Assembly (NCBI GenBank): GCA_977006965.1 | Contig: OZ345378.1 | Span: forward strand, 1,054,001-1,118,000 | Length of the DNA stretch: 64,000 nucleotides | Reading direction: 5' to 3' | DNA from: Phymatolithon calcareum | Taxonomy: Eukaryota > Rhodophyta > Florideophyceae > Hapalidiales | Shown: positions 1 through 9,945 of the stretch, piece after piece | Layout: every line of letters begins with the position of its first letter | Numbering within the stretch: the first letter of the stretch is position 1 | Made by a program: the position numbers and the translations under genes | The notes under the pieces: generated by a model | Seen by the model: only the letters and a program-made list of their open reading frames with translations | What the model was told of the DNA's origin: nothing | The model's database searches: none

Positions 1-552
1 ACACCTGAACCTGCAGCCGACAACACGCACTGCAAGACGTATCCGTCAATTCCAATGTCCTAAATTCAAATGTTGATGTTGGCACACCCCACCGAGCAAG
101 TACTTCGTGAGGCTATAATTGCGACCTTTTCCTTGAAGATGAGTATACGGGGCCTACTGACCACGCGCTGTGCGTGGCAGACTGTCTTTCAAATCGGTAA
201 ACCGTACTCCAACAAGTCTTTCAGATTCTCTTCCAATCACACAACAGAATTCTGCAGAGCCGAGATGCGTCCAGGTGGATACTCGGAAGACTACTCGATT
301 TCTCAAGCGTATATCCCTTTCACCACGTAGCAGAGCACGGATGTTGTCAGACTGTTTCGTAGATTATACTCTGTGCAGAGTCGATTTAGGGTGGCCGATG
401 GATGGCGCAGATACCACAGGGTTTTAAACCTTTTGATGACTAAAATTGGTTGAGAATGAATTACCGAGAGGGAAGGAGGACCCCTCGGTAAGGTGATAGC
501 GCTGGTTGATTACGCGTTATCTGGGCCCATAACCTGTTGTATGGAGGTTTTG
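1..552. other. No gene seen
   Basis: Several short open frames cross this stretch on both strands, but none carries a motif, a long reading frame or composition that supports a gene. It leads into the minisatellite at 553-655. Confidence 0.4.
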
Positions 553-655
553 AGGTTGATGGTTGAGATGGTTGAGATGGTTGAGGTGGTTGAGATGGTT
601 GAGATGGTTGAGAGGGTTGAGGTGGTTGAGATGGTTGAGGTGGTTGAGATGGTTG
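553..655. repeat. 9-bp minisatellite (GAGRTGGTT)n
   Basis: About eleven head-to-tail copies of a 9-bp unit alternating between GAGATGGTT and GAGGTGGTT, with one GAGAGGGTT variant. Because the unit is a multiple of three, both strands stay open (Pro/Ser/Gln repeats on the minus strand, Val/Glu repeats on the plus strand). The open frames are a by-product of the repeat rather than evidence of a protein. Confidence 0.85.
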
Positions 656-764
656 GGTTTGTTGTGAGATGTTCCTTGGTTTATTGAGTCGGGGCATCTG
701 ATCCGGGTCTTATATAGGCCTCAGATTGAGGTATGATAAGACTTCTGATGCTCATTGCACTACT

Positions 765-875
765 AACTGTGATTGAATCAATCAACTAAAAGATTGAAAT
801 GTCGACTGTGATTGATTGAATCAACAAAATGATTGAATTACTGACAATAACAAGATCAATCAATAAATTGATTGA
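765..875. repeat. AT-rich ATTGA/TCAAT-rich stretch
   Basis: Imperfect, irregular recurrences of GATTGA(A) and its complement TCAATC, able to form several short hairpins. No coding signal. Probably decayed simple sequence. Confidence 0.5.
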
Positions 876-948
876 ACTGCTACATTGTCAGTAAAGATGA
901 AAAAATATGGATTGATTCTATCATAACAGATGAGAAATGGTTAGAGAC

Positions 949-3080
949 TTATGACACTGGATAATGTGTACTGCGACAAGAGATCGAAGCAGTCACATTT
1001 CCAACAGTAAGACCTTTCTTTAAGAGCATGAAAATTTTAAAGTTTGGAGTGGAAGAAACGTCTTTCACGAAGACGACTCCAGGGTCAGTTTGTCGAAAAG
1101 AAAATATGTGATATTCAGTTATCTTGAAGTTTCGTGGTATAGTGAAGTAGTTTTGTAAAATCTCCTTCCATAGAACCCATGAAAAATTGACCGCTGGAAC
1201 ACAATTTGAGGTTACAGCGCTCTGGTTAATCACCTCCATCATATCTTTTCGACTGTATACATTGTTCTTATTGAACTTTCTTTTGATATGACCAAAGGCG
1301 CCATCTCAAACATTCTTTGTATGACCTGCGATTAAAAAGTGCAAAGTTATTGATTCAAACCACCCATTAAAAACCAACCAGCACATAAACCACAACACGA
1401 ACCTGTTTTTGTTTTGTCCAGAACAGCTGTCTGCACGTAGAAGCAGGTTGCGAGCATTGACTGTTCGCGAATTTCCCTTGTGAAAGTTAAGCACATAATG
1501 CATCATGGACAATACCTCGTTAGCTGTTTTTCCGTTGGGCCAATGTGTGGCGTCCAACGCCACTATCATACTCCTATACAAATAGCTCCCTTCAAATTCT
1601 CATTACAGCTTGCATATACAGCAAGCCATTACAGATAGCATTAAAGTCATTACAGTACCGTAGGTTTCGATGCGTACTTACACCATGAAGGATCACCAAG
1701 AGCAAACCCTAGAACCTCTGCTTACAGCTTACAGGCACTTACAGCTTACAGGTGCTTACAGGTGCTTGCACTGTAAGCACCTCGGCGCGCCTGCGGCGGG
1801 CTAGGAAGCCGCTTCACGGCTTCCAGACTCTTCCATTGATCCATTTGTCATATTGCCAAGTCATCTTTGATCCATTGTTTTTTCTATAAAGGTCGGCGCT
1901 TCGCGCCGCCCTCGGCTTTCCGCCAGGGAACAACCCGACCAAACCCAGTCTGCCAACTTGTGCGTTTCAAACCCCACACAATGCCCCTCAGGTAGACCGT
2001 ATATAAAATTTTTGGATAGATTACTGCTGGATGTCCCAAAGAGGTCAAATCTAAGTCCCGTCACGAAATGGATCTGGCCTGTCTGCCGTTTTAAGTGGGG
2101 AAGGTGAACTTTTTCCGCGAAGTCAAAAACAAGGTGAAAATTCAACACCTGTCCCAAGGTTTTTGCATTCTGTTGAGTTTGTATATAATAGTTAAATTCT
2201 TCTTGAGATCTGAGCCTGTGCCTCTTAAGTGTATTGGAAAGTTCTTGCTTAGCATTATCATCTGATAGAGACTTTAAAGAGTATTTCAACTGCACACATG
2301 TGTTACAAAAATCTGACCCATTGTTTGCAATTCTCAAGAATGAGGCATACTTTTTCCGGACTTTGAAAAAGGCATTTTTTGTCAGTGGATTAGAAGGTTG
2401 CAACACGTCTGGAAATTTTTTCATCTTTTCTTCAATGACTTGTCCCCAGTCGTTCTGATACCAACAGTATACATCATCCCAAGAGGTGCCATTTGGTAAA
2501 ACATGCGCAGGCTAGTCATGTGTACTGCCACGTCCAGTTGGGCATGTGAGAGCGTACAGTGTTGCATATCTTTTTAAACAAGTGACAGCGATGGATGACT
2601 GAATAGACATTTTCCTGCTCGACCCTTGTGACGCTCAGTGCTGTAAATAGAAAAAGTTTCTGCTGTACTTACGTCATAGGCGTGACGTTGTAAGGTCTTG
2701 ATGGGTAGCTGAACTACAGCGGCAAAGACGTGCTGACACACTTCATTTCGTTTGATAGAGAAGATAGTTGTAGACCGAGCGTTTTCTCCACCCAAGATTA
2801 CACTACCTCTTTGGCGCTTTCTTGCGCGCTCTGCGTGGAGCAGTAGATCATTGGATTGGCCAGAAGGTGCCGTGAGAGCCAAGAAAATGCCGCGGACAAT
2901 ATTAATGGGCTGCGTCTCACGGAGAGCCGCAAACGAAAGCGCCAAGTTCCAACTGCCGACAAAGTCGCACTTTCCACTGCAGCGGCATTGTGTAACCAGC
3001 GTCTCGTAGTGCTCACGAGCGTTCGTCTCACTTTCGAAAGAAAAGTCGATGTCTACCTCATCGCCGTTGACAACCGACAT
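949..3080 (-). pseudogene. Broken DUF7869-type transposon protein
   Basis: Minus-strand remnant of a large protein of the family I know as DUF7869, common as transposon-derived multicopy proteins in eukaryotes. Visible blocks in order: an N-terminal stretch (3080-2574, another frame) with CQHVFAAVVQLP; a TCPTGRG block; a Cys-containing block (FCNTCVQLK, near 2300); FHLVFDFAEKVHLPHLKRQ then HFVTGLRFDLFG; PEGH/WPNGKTANEVLSMMHY; ADSCSGQNKNRF; FLIAGHTKN; then MEVINQS to WKEILQNYF. From about 2570 down to 949 the frame is the same throughout, broken by a TAG (2512-2514), a TGA (1306-1308) and the LTR insertion at 1546-1978. A frameshift separates the N-terminal block. ADxCSGQNKN and GHTKN are the family's typical conserved patches. 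Its biochemical role is not established; a transposase-related role is inference. Confidence 0.72.
1546..1978. mobile_element. Solo LTR with 5-bp target duplication
   Basis: A 433-bp insertion beginning TGTGG and ending CCACA, the TG...CA termini of LTR retrotransposons. It is flanked by CAATG on both sides (1541-1545 and 1979-1983). Removing the insertion and one CAATG rejoins the interrupted transposon protein exactly in frame (PEGH next to WPNGK), which fixes both boundaries. The interior has recurrent TTACAG/GCTTACAGGTGCTTACAG motifs (1720-1780), a GC-rich core near 1785-1830, and no coding region. This is what LTR-LTR recombination leaves behind. The parent family is not identifiable here. 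Confidence 0.85.
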
Positions 3081-3455
3081 GTCCTATGTCCTTCTGAGGA
3101 TTGGATTGGAGTACGGATTAATTGAAGCTCTCTTTGTCAAGTATTGCACCTGAGAGACTTTTCTTTGACTACAATCCTTGGCTTATGTCTTTATTTATGT
3201 AGATAGCTTTGCATATTTTCTGTCCTTCTGAGGTAGAAGGATAGGACATGGGACGGCTCCGTGACCATGGACTGTGGACCGATGCGGAAAATCGGTCCTT
3301 TTAAAAATTCTGTCTGCTTACAGAACGAGATTTTAATGAGTCGATTTTTGTCCTTCCTGGTCATATCTAAAAATAGACGAGTATATTTTTCAAATCTTGA
3401 AACCATTATATCAAAAACTATTTGGAATCTAAGAGCGCAAATAACACCAATCGAT
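3081..3455. other. No gene seen
   Basis: Short overlapping frames only. No recognisable motif or repeat. Confidence 0.4.
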
Positions 3456-4166
3456 TCATCTCAAAAAACTAATATGGAACGATGAATAAAACCAAAAACT
3501 ATAATTTACACCTACGGTACTCTTGATATGGAACTGCACACGGGATATATTATATCCCCCCTTCAAATCTGCAATTTTTCGCCGGCTGCAGCACTCTGGT
3601 CCATTGACTGGCTCTATGGCGGTGGGCAAATTATAGTTATCAGTTATACGTTTCAGAAAAGTGAAATCATTGTATAAACTCGTCGAGCCATACCCTGACG
3701 ACGCAAGCCGCTGTGTGCTCCCGAGTTCTCTAACGTTCAGAATCTCTAGCTCGCCGGACATGCTGAAACAATTTTGTGAAATCAAGCCGTTCACAAAGTT
3801 CAACTTCAACGATTGCTCATGCAATGTGCTTCTATTCTCCTACTGAAGTAATGTCGACGTCGAGAGGATGCCATTTATATTTCGCAGATTCCTGAAACTA
3901 GTTTTTGAGATGCTCAGCGAGCTCATTAGCCCGTCAAGGATGCTGCTGAAAACGAAGAAGGAGCGTATACAATCAAAAGCCATTCGCACTACGATATCGG
4001 CCGCGATTATCCCACAGTGGTCCGGCTGCACGAAGACAGTTGATAGAGGCTCGTCTCGATAGATGCAAAACACTCTGCTGAATCTATGCTGTTGTTTATT
4101 AACTATCTTCCCTTTTGTGCTTTGATACCCTCCCCGTTTCTCTCTCCGCAGCCCTTTCCAAGCCAA
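3456..4166 (-). pseudogene. Unrecognised open frame with one internal TAG
   Basis: Two minus-strand open segments (4166-3840 and 3824-3456) lie in the same frame and are separated only by a TAG at 3840-3842, giving about 236 codons in all. The first segment contains a hydrophobic run near CGIIAADIVVRMAF that could be a membrane helix; the second is Leu/Asn/Ser-rich. I recognise no family. The frame ends about 150 bp from the stop codon of the glycosyltransferase. It could be a decayed gene, a read-through frame or chance; the same-frame continuity is the only argument for coding. Confidence 0.25.
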
Positions 4167-4313
4167 TCAGTACTTAGCTCTGTGACAGGAATACACAGCT
4201 GGCGCAGGAGCAAAAGGCATTAATAGAAGCTCAGATCGCCGAACCTGTGGCACCGACACCACCAGCTCTACACAGCGTTTGACTTCAATTAGTTTACACT
4301 GCCCACAGCAGGC

Positions 4314-5975
4314 CTACAATGCAGCCTTCTTCGCCACAACATCCGGTGCCTTCACCTCGGGCTCCTCATCCTTCTTCACCTCCTCTCCCTCAACAACCAC
4401 CTCGAGTTCCGGATGATCCGGCATCAGCTCATCGTAAATATTGTTCGTATTCTCCGCAATGCGGTCCCATGAAAACTGAAAAGCCGCTTTGACACGGCCT
4501 CGCTCACCCATATACTTGGCATGGTCAAAGTTGGTGAACGCGTTGCATACACCCCATGCAATACCATCTGCGGACGTATCGACCAAAAAGCCATCATTGT
4601 CATGCCACACAAATTCGCGAGGACCGCCGCTCTTAGTGACAACCACAGCCTTATTCGAGGCCCATGCCTCCAGGGCGACAATACCAAATGGTTCGTTCCT
4701 GCTAGGAATAACCACAATATCGGTGGCTTTGAAAAGATCAACCAATGGCTGTCCATTCATGGTGCCGGTGAAGCAAACCGCACCGGCAACACCGAGTTCG
4801 TGCACACGCGCCACTAGCCCGTCCTTCATGTATCCGTCGCCCACCATGACAAACTTAGCATCTGGGCGCGCGGTCAGGATGCTTGGTATGGCGTTCACGA
4901 GAATGTCCGGTCCCTTTTGAGTGGCCATTCTGCCCACAAATAACGCCATGGGATCCATGGGTCCGACACCGTAGTTGGCGCGCACTTCTGCCGGGTCCCA
5001 CAAGTTGCCGTCGTAGCGCAGGCAATTGATGCCATTGTAGACGCAGCGCAAGTTGTCCCAATTGAAGCCGTAATGTGCCTTGAGCTCATCGCACAGCACG
5101 CCGGAGACGCCGATGACGCGGTCTGCAAGCGAGATGGCATCCCCCTCAATGCCGCGGATACGTGCCGATTGACCACCATACACGTTATTGCCGCAACGAC
5201 CATATTCAGTAGAGTGGATTGTGAAAACGCAGGAGCGGTTGTGATTGCGCTTGAGGTTGCTGATGACTTGGGCGGCAAGCCAGTCATGGGCGTGGCAAAT
5301 ATCAAAGGTACAATTCATGAAGGATTCAGTTTCGAGCATAAAATGCACCATGGCATTGCTCATGTTGGTTACCTCCTGTACAAAATCGGAGGAAAGATCG
5401 AAGCAGATGCGATGAACATGAACACCGTCGATGACCTCGTAGGGGAGCTGGTCGGCACCGGTGCGGACGTAGACATGAACCTCGTGACCACGACGCTCGA
5501 GTCCGGCGGCAAGTTCGGTCAGATGAGGGGCCACACCGCCGACGGCAATGGAATGAAGTGATTCCCATGCAAACATGGCGATCTTGTAGAATTTGGATGC
5601 CTTCGAGAATGGTTGCGCCTCAGCCTCGATGTCATCAATTGCCTTCTGCACAGCCTTGAATGCATAGGGGGAGTCGTCATCGTCGTCATTGTCGATCACG
5701 GGGGCGGGCGGGATATCATTGACGAGTTTGCTGAGGACTGTATGATCGTTTGCGGTGTCAGTCTCTTTCACGGATGGTATCTCGACGCTATGTTCTGGTT
5801 TTGGAACAACGACCGGGACCGCTTTGCGCGCGACCTGCAAGGCATCGGAACCCGAGACAGAAATAGGGGCCTTGGGGGTGGTGTCAAGCTGCTGTTCGAC
5901 GATCTCCTGCATGTTTTTCGTCTTCGCTTGAATTTGGTCGCGGACTGAGAGATCCGCGTTAGCAGGCGGTGCCAT
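4314..5975 (-). CDS. Glycosyltransferase, GT4/GT5-like (glycogen/starch-synthase fold)
   Basis: Single-exon gene of 553 aa. The first ATG of the frame is at 5975; the frame is open further upstream, but only a GTG precedes this ATG, so 5975 is chosen. Residues 1 to about 135 are a low-complexity, acidic, Pro-rich leader with a run of five or more Asp. The GT-B fold follows: an N-terminal domain starting KIAMFAWESLHSIAVGGVAP (the SxAxGG nucleotide loop), then CHAHDW, FTIHSTEYG and GVSGVLCDEL, and a C-terminal domain with LFVGRMATQKG, FVMVGDG and the EX7E signature EPFGIVALE (E428 and E436). The family transfers glucose or another sugar from a nucleotide donor with retention. A cytosolic role in storage-glucan or another polysaccharide synthesis is plausible in a red alga but is inferred; donor and acceptor cannot be read from sequence. 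The C-terminus is a charged Glu/Lys/Val tail. No intron signs are seen. Confidence 0.92.
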   Translation of the reverse strand: MAPPANADLSVRDQIQAKTKNMQEIVEQQLDTTPKAPISVSGSDALQVARKAVPVVVPKPEHSVEIPSVKETDTANDHTVLSKLVNDIPPAPVIDNDDDDDSPYAFKAVQKAIDDIEAEAQPFSKASKFYKIAMFAWESLHSIAVGGVAPHLTELAAGLERRGHEVHVYVRTGADQLPYEVIDGVHVHRICFDLSSDFVQEVTNMSNAMVHFMLETESFMNCTFDICHAHDWLAAQVISNLKRNHNRSCVFTIHSTEYGRCGNNVYGGQSARIRGIEGDAISLADRVIGVSGVLCDELKAHYGFNWDNLRCVYNGINCLRYDGNLWDPAEVRANYGVGPMDPMALFVGRMATQKGPDILVNAIPSILTARPDAKFVMVGDGYMKDGLVARVHELGVAGAVCFTGTMNGQPLVDLFKATDIVVIPSRNEPFGIVALEAWASNKAVVVTKSGGPREFVWHDNDGFLVDTSADGIAWGVCNAFTNFDHAKYMGERGRVKAAFQFSWDRIAENTNNIYDELMPDHPELEVVVEGEEVKKDEEPEVKAPDVVAKKAAL

Positions 5976-8900
5976 AGTGGCGGGAGCGGGAGGACGCGAG
6001 CGGTCAGTGTGGGCCTGCACGATTGGGGCAAAGATGTTGGGCAGGCAGGCAGCCAGCAGTGATGCGATTCGATTGTCTGTATGTAGCGGTGGGCGACGAC
6101 AGTTAAAGAAGAGACGGCCGGCAGGGATTGTTTGAAGCGCATTTCGTGGTGTCGGCGCAATGCGTGTGGCTGGCTGATAGCCGGCCGGGTCGCGTATTGG
6201 CTCATTCTTTTTCGGTTGCAATTGTTGTGTGGCGCCCGATGAAGAAGAATGTGAAATAAAATTCGGAGCACTGTCGGCTGCGAAAAACAATGGCAAATGT
6301 ACACCTGAAATCTCCACGGCTCCCCTGATCTCGCCCCATGAAAAAATTTATTGTTTTTTTAACAACTTTTCGATCGTTCGCACATGCATGAGATTCGAAT
6401 CAGTGGCGAGGAATCTAACTCGACGGTTCATCTTCCAACCGCCACAATGTCATTCGTCATGACTCCACTCAACTCTAGTTTTTATCATATGATATTCTGA
6501 CTGAATTGGGCACGATTACTGGATGGCTGTCAGTCGTCCTCTTGCACCGCACCCCTGGCCCTCACGCCAACTCTGCAGCTGCATATGATTTGAACAGCAT
6601 GGAACTGATATTACCACTTGCATGCTTACGGCTACTCTATTGCCCTTGTGACGTCTTGCTGCATGGCTTCGAAACATGGACACCTTGTATCTTGCACTCC
6701 GTACAGAGCCGCGGCTCTGTATCGAAATATTCCGTGGAATGCCAAGCATCGTCAATCGAATATTGCTCCCAAACACTGTCTACAGTTACAGTAGAATTTG
6801 ACCGCATATTATGCTATAGGGGATACTATCCTTTGCGGCAATATCATGATGTTCTCAGCCCATAAAGGAACGGAATTTTCCTTTTAACCGCTACCTCTAC
6901 TGCTGAATTGTACAGCATTCGCCCAAACTATCTTTGTTTGCGCTCTATAGCGTCCAAATAGTTTGCATTTCTGACCCATCCCTAGCATCATTGTGCGTTC
7001 GCGGTCACCACGGAAATAATACTGTACTACTGCCATTATGTCAACTCTGCATCTTCACAAGTACAGTAGAATCCCATCTAGAGAGAGCTTTACAGTGCGC
7101 TACGTCAATTACATCGACTACAATGATTCGGTCAACGTGCACACGACACCAGCGTAGCCAATCTATGGAAACCACACTCTTCGAAAAGTGTGTTGCGCTT
7201 CTGCATCCTATGGAGCACGAAATTCAGACTCATAATCTTACGATAATTCGAAATCCATCATGGAAATGATTGCCCTCTCCACACAGCGCATCATCTCCTG
7301 ACCTGTTCTCTTTCTTGCAGCATAAAACCGAAGGCCATCCCCGCATGGATGATTTCAATTTCATAAACGTCGCTCTGTGCACCGTGAAATTGTATTGTCA
7401 TTCGACGGCCGTTTGTTAAAGATGTCCTTTTTCACCCAACATGTACAACGAGAAAAAGCGCCGTCTGGTGCCCGACAAAGATAGCATCACTCTGCACATT
7501 CATCGTACCATCCTCTTCCACATCCTAATCTACATCCTATTTTGTGCAACTTCGTATTCCACATCATACCCCAAATCGACAGGGCATGTATTTTACTGTA
7601 GTGTGCCCAAAGAAGTTGTCGTTGAAGCAATGTTGGCGGCCGGGACTGTCGCCTCTTCGTTCGACTTGAAGGCGTTGGACACCGTGCACGCGTTTCAGTC
7701 AGTGTGAAATCCACCGATATCGTCCGGTGGTTCACGCAAAGCAGGAAATGTTGAATTGACTCTGCCGTAGAGGTTGCGCAAATAAGAGACAGTTAAAGGG
7801 AGGGCGCCTGTAGAAGGACGGCGGCTAAACAGCTATGCAGATCTCAAAAAAGCTACCAGGTGTATTATATAGAGCACTCCCAGTAGCTTCTACTATATAT
7901 TATATCATTCCTCGTGGCTCCTAGCACTCATGGTAGCTTCTTTTTTATATTATATAGCATTCGTTTTGGATTTGTTCCTTAGTGATTTTCAACATGCCGT
8001 GCCTCTAAACAATGTCGTGGAGGTGTACTCTTCTTGATTATGCCTCCAATTGCAAGTTGAGTTGATCTACGGGGGCATTGACGTGGAAGAAAAGTCAGGA
8101 AATCCCCAGAAGACACCAAAGTGTAGCACTTTCGAAGTCAAGCAATAAAACACCATTGAGAAGACGAGAAACTACGTGACTCCGTTTGGTAGACAGTCGC
8201 GTATTCTCATGATCGTTTAATGAAATGGAGAGACAGTCTGATTGGCTCTGAATGGGCGACACTTCAATCTCCACCGCCGTTGACCTGATTCGAAGTATTA
8301 TAAATGTGACAGCACTCGAACACAACGTTGAGTCCGAACGCAGTCGGAACGAATATCGGCTCAGTGCTCCTTCGTGCAGCTCGACGAGCAATCATATCGT
8401 TTGCTATTTTCGCATAACGACATTGTTAGTTAAGAACCTCCTGACCACACAATACCCATAACGTCTGGGTACCGTATTCGCACTGTCTGTCACACGCCCA
8501 AGATTTTTAGCGTCAGCAAGACAGTGTCGGTTAGGTGATCAGCATCATTCTGATGATAATTACCAGCTGTCACTCCGAATGTGAGACCATGCGTGTCATC
8601 ACAGTTGGCTTTACTTATCTAGAGGTATATAAGCAGCTCAAGCACACACCTTCAGTAAAGGAAGGCACCGATTTCTGAGCACTTTCGGAGCGCACGGAGA
8701 GAGGTGGCCGGTATAGGCGTCGCGCTTTGCCCGGTCCCGGTTCTGGGAAACCAGCGGTCACAGCAGATCACCACGACTAAATAAATGATGTGCGATGACG
8801 TTCTTGAACTGCACGTGGACATATGTGAGGTTCTACAACGCTGAGCGCGGGAAAAGGTAATAAGGTTTTTTTTGTTCTGAACTGTTCATTTATGTTTTGC
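5976..8900. other. Long intergenic stretch, no supported gene
   Basis: Starts with the 5' flank of the minus-strand glycosyltransferase. Beyond it only short frames occur, none with a recognisable domain; an 88-codon plus frame at 7441-7707 with a hydrophobic segment has no support. Around 7845-7970 a (GTAGCTTCT...TATATTATAT..CAT) motif recurs imperfectly three times in AT-rich DNA. A TATATAAG box lies at 8626-8633. Confidence 0.45.
8626..8633 (+). promoter_or_regulatory. TATA-box-like TATATAAG
   Basis: A good TATA match on the plus strand, with no supported plus-strand gene downstream (the next coding-like DNA is a kinase fragment near 9000-9200). It could be the remnant promoter of the duplicated kinase fragment, or chance in AT-containing DNA. 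Confidence 0.2.
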
Positions 8901-8999
8901 GACATCAAGGTTGATGAAGTACAAAACACGCAGGGGCCGTATCGTTTGCGTAAGCAGGAACAGGGAAGCAGCCGAAAGTGGTGGCTGGCGCAGCAGCAG

Positions 9000-9200
9000 A
9001 CGCCCAAGAGAATGTGTTTGCCGTCTCTTCCTGGCTCACTGTTCTGTTCAAAAAAGGGTGCCGCGGCATGACTTCGGGTTCCCTCGAACACCTTTTTGAC
9101 TTAGTGCAGCTGAACAAGAAAAATCTCTTCGGGCGCGAGATTGCATTTCTTTTGCGCATGGCTCTGCAAGGATTGTGTGTCGTGTCCAGCTGTGGAGTTA
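9000..9200 (+). pseudogene. Protein-kinase fragment (inverted paralogous copy)
   Basis: Plus-strand frame containing SGSLEHLFDLVQL...FGREIAFLLRMALQGLCVV, the hinge/helix-D/helix-E part of a eukaryotic protein kinase. It aligns with the minus-strand copy at 9243-9360 (GSLEHLLHMVQL...ESQIAFLKRAALQGLCAV) in the opposite orientation, and together they form an inverted repeat. There is no P-loop, HRD or DFG on this strand, so it is a gene fragment. Confidence 0.6.
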
Positions 9201-9360
9201 ATGAATCAAGATCGGAAACTGGGTAATCTCGATGCATCGTTGTACAGCTGTGCACAGCACATAAACCTTGGAGAGCTGCGCGCTTAAGAAAAGCGATCTG
9301 GCTTTCAAGCAGAGCCTCCTTCTTGAGCTGTACCATGTGAAGAAGGTGTTCGAGGGAACC
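9076..9360. repeat. Foldback 1: inverted duplication of kinase fragment
   Basis: Left arm 9076-9195, right arm 9243-9360, loop about 47 nt. The arms share GGTTCCCTCGAACACC exactly at the outer end and (C/A)CAGCTGTG at the inner end, and are roughly 70% alike between by eye. Each arm encodes the same kinase segment on opposite strands. Confidence 0.65.
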
Positions 9361-9620
9361 AAAGGTGGCATATTCCATCACGAGGTTGAGCGTCGACTGC
9401 GTCGTGTCCGTCTCGTGCAGTCCGATCACGTTCGGATGTTTCGCGCCCCGAAGCCGGTACACAACGTCGAGCTCGCCAAGCGCCATCGCGCGCTCTTCAT
9501 CCGACACGGTGCTCACGCGCTTGATGGTAACGTGACGGTACCGTCAAAAACGCGAACAACGCCAAAGGCACCAAGCTTCACGTCCCCGTCAAGAGGGCTC
9601 CACCAGAGTTACGCGGCGGT
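9220..9620 (-). pseudogene. Protein-kinase N-lobe fragment, frameshifted
   Basis: Minus-strand remnant of a protein kinase. In order: a DGDVKLGAFGVVRVFDG glycine-rich loop (about 9590-9535); then, after a 1-nt frameshift near 9526-9531, IKRVSTVSDEE with the probable ATP-binding Lys; HPNVIGLHET; LNLVMEYATFGSLEHLL hinge; ALQGLCAVHS helix E; and MHRD, the start of the catalytic loop. After HRD the similarity stops; there is no Asn, DFG or C-lobe. No ATG begins the frame (it opens with GTG). This is a truncated gene copy captured in an inverted-repeat structure. The kinase subgroup cannot be assigned; the loose hinge pattern resembles MAPKKK/TKL-type kinases. Confidence 0.65.
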
Positions 9621-9747
9621 GTTTTGAGGAATCTCGCTGTACCTTCGTCAACGTTACGGAAGAACGTTGACGAAGGTATCGATAGATTCCACAAAACAGC
9701 GTCCCATAATTCCGGTGGAGTGTTCGCGACGGGGACGTCGAGCTTGG
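9571..9747. repeat. Foldback 2: 85-bp-arm inverted repeat
   Basis: Left arm 9571-9655 and right arm 9663-9747 around a 7-nt loop (9656-9662). The inner 16 bp are perfect (TACCTTCGTCAACGTT / AACGTTGACGAAGGTA). Outer matching blocks include GGAATCT, TGTTTTG, CTCCACC and ACGTCCCCGTC. The left arm overlaps the glycine-loop coding segment of the kinase fragment, so a piece of the same gene has been duplicated in reverse here too. Confidence 0.8.
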
Positions 9748-9902
9748 GAGATGGATAATTCAGCTGATGAGTCGAGTGAAGCATCTCTTGGAGTGTTTGG
9801 ACCTCCAGTCGAAGTCGCTTGTTCTCCTCAACCAATCACACAGTGTCTGCACACGACAAAGCTTGAGTTGACAATTGTGGTTCTGAGGTTGCTCCTGATG
9901 CC

Positions 9903-9945
9903 TCCACGCCGCCGGACGAAGGAATCCTGCGTCCGGCGGCGTGGA
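9903..9945. repeat. 16-bp perfect hairpin
   Basis: TCCACGCCGCCGGACG (9903-9918) and its exact complement (9930-9945) flank an 11-nt loop. The GC-rich stem is very stable. It lies just beyond foldback 2 and has no T-run, so it is not a recognisable terminator. Confidence 0.75.

Noticed and set aside
553-655. Short regular repeats suggesting a CRISPR-like array
   Set aside because: Units are contiguous 9-mers with no unique spacers, in a eukaryotic context.
461-697. Pro/Ser/Gln-repeat ORF on the minus strand
   Set aside because: Product of the 9-bp minisatellite; the other strand is open too and no flanking coding sequence supports it.
4489-5561. Plus-strand ORFs of up to 162 codons opposite the glycosyltransferase
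   Set aside because: Shadows of the strongly supported minus-strand gene.
5976-6317. N-terminal extension of the glycosyltransferase to 6317
   Set aside because: The upstream start is GTG; the first ATG of the frame is at 5975 and the extension has no conserved feature.
8911-9226. Plus-strand ORFs at 8911-9226 as a small gene
   Set aside because: The only recognisable part is a kinase fragment mirrored on the other strand, so it is half of a foldback.
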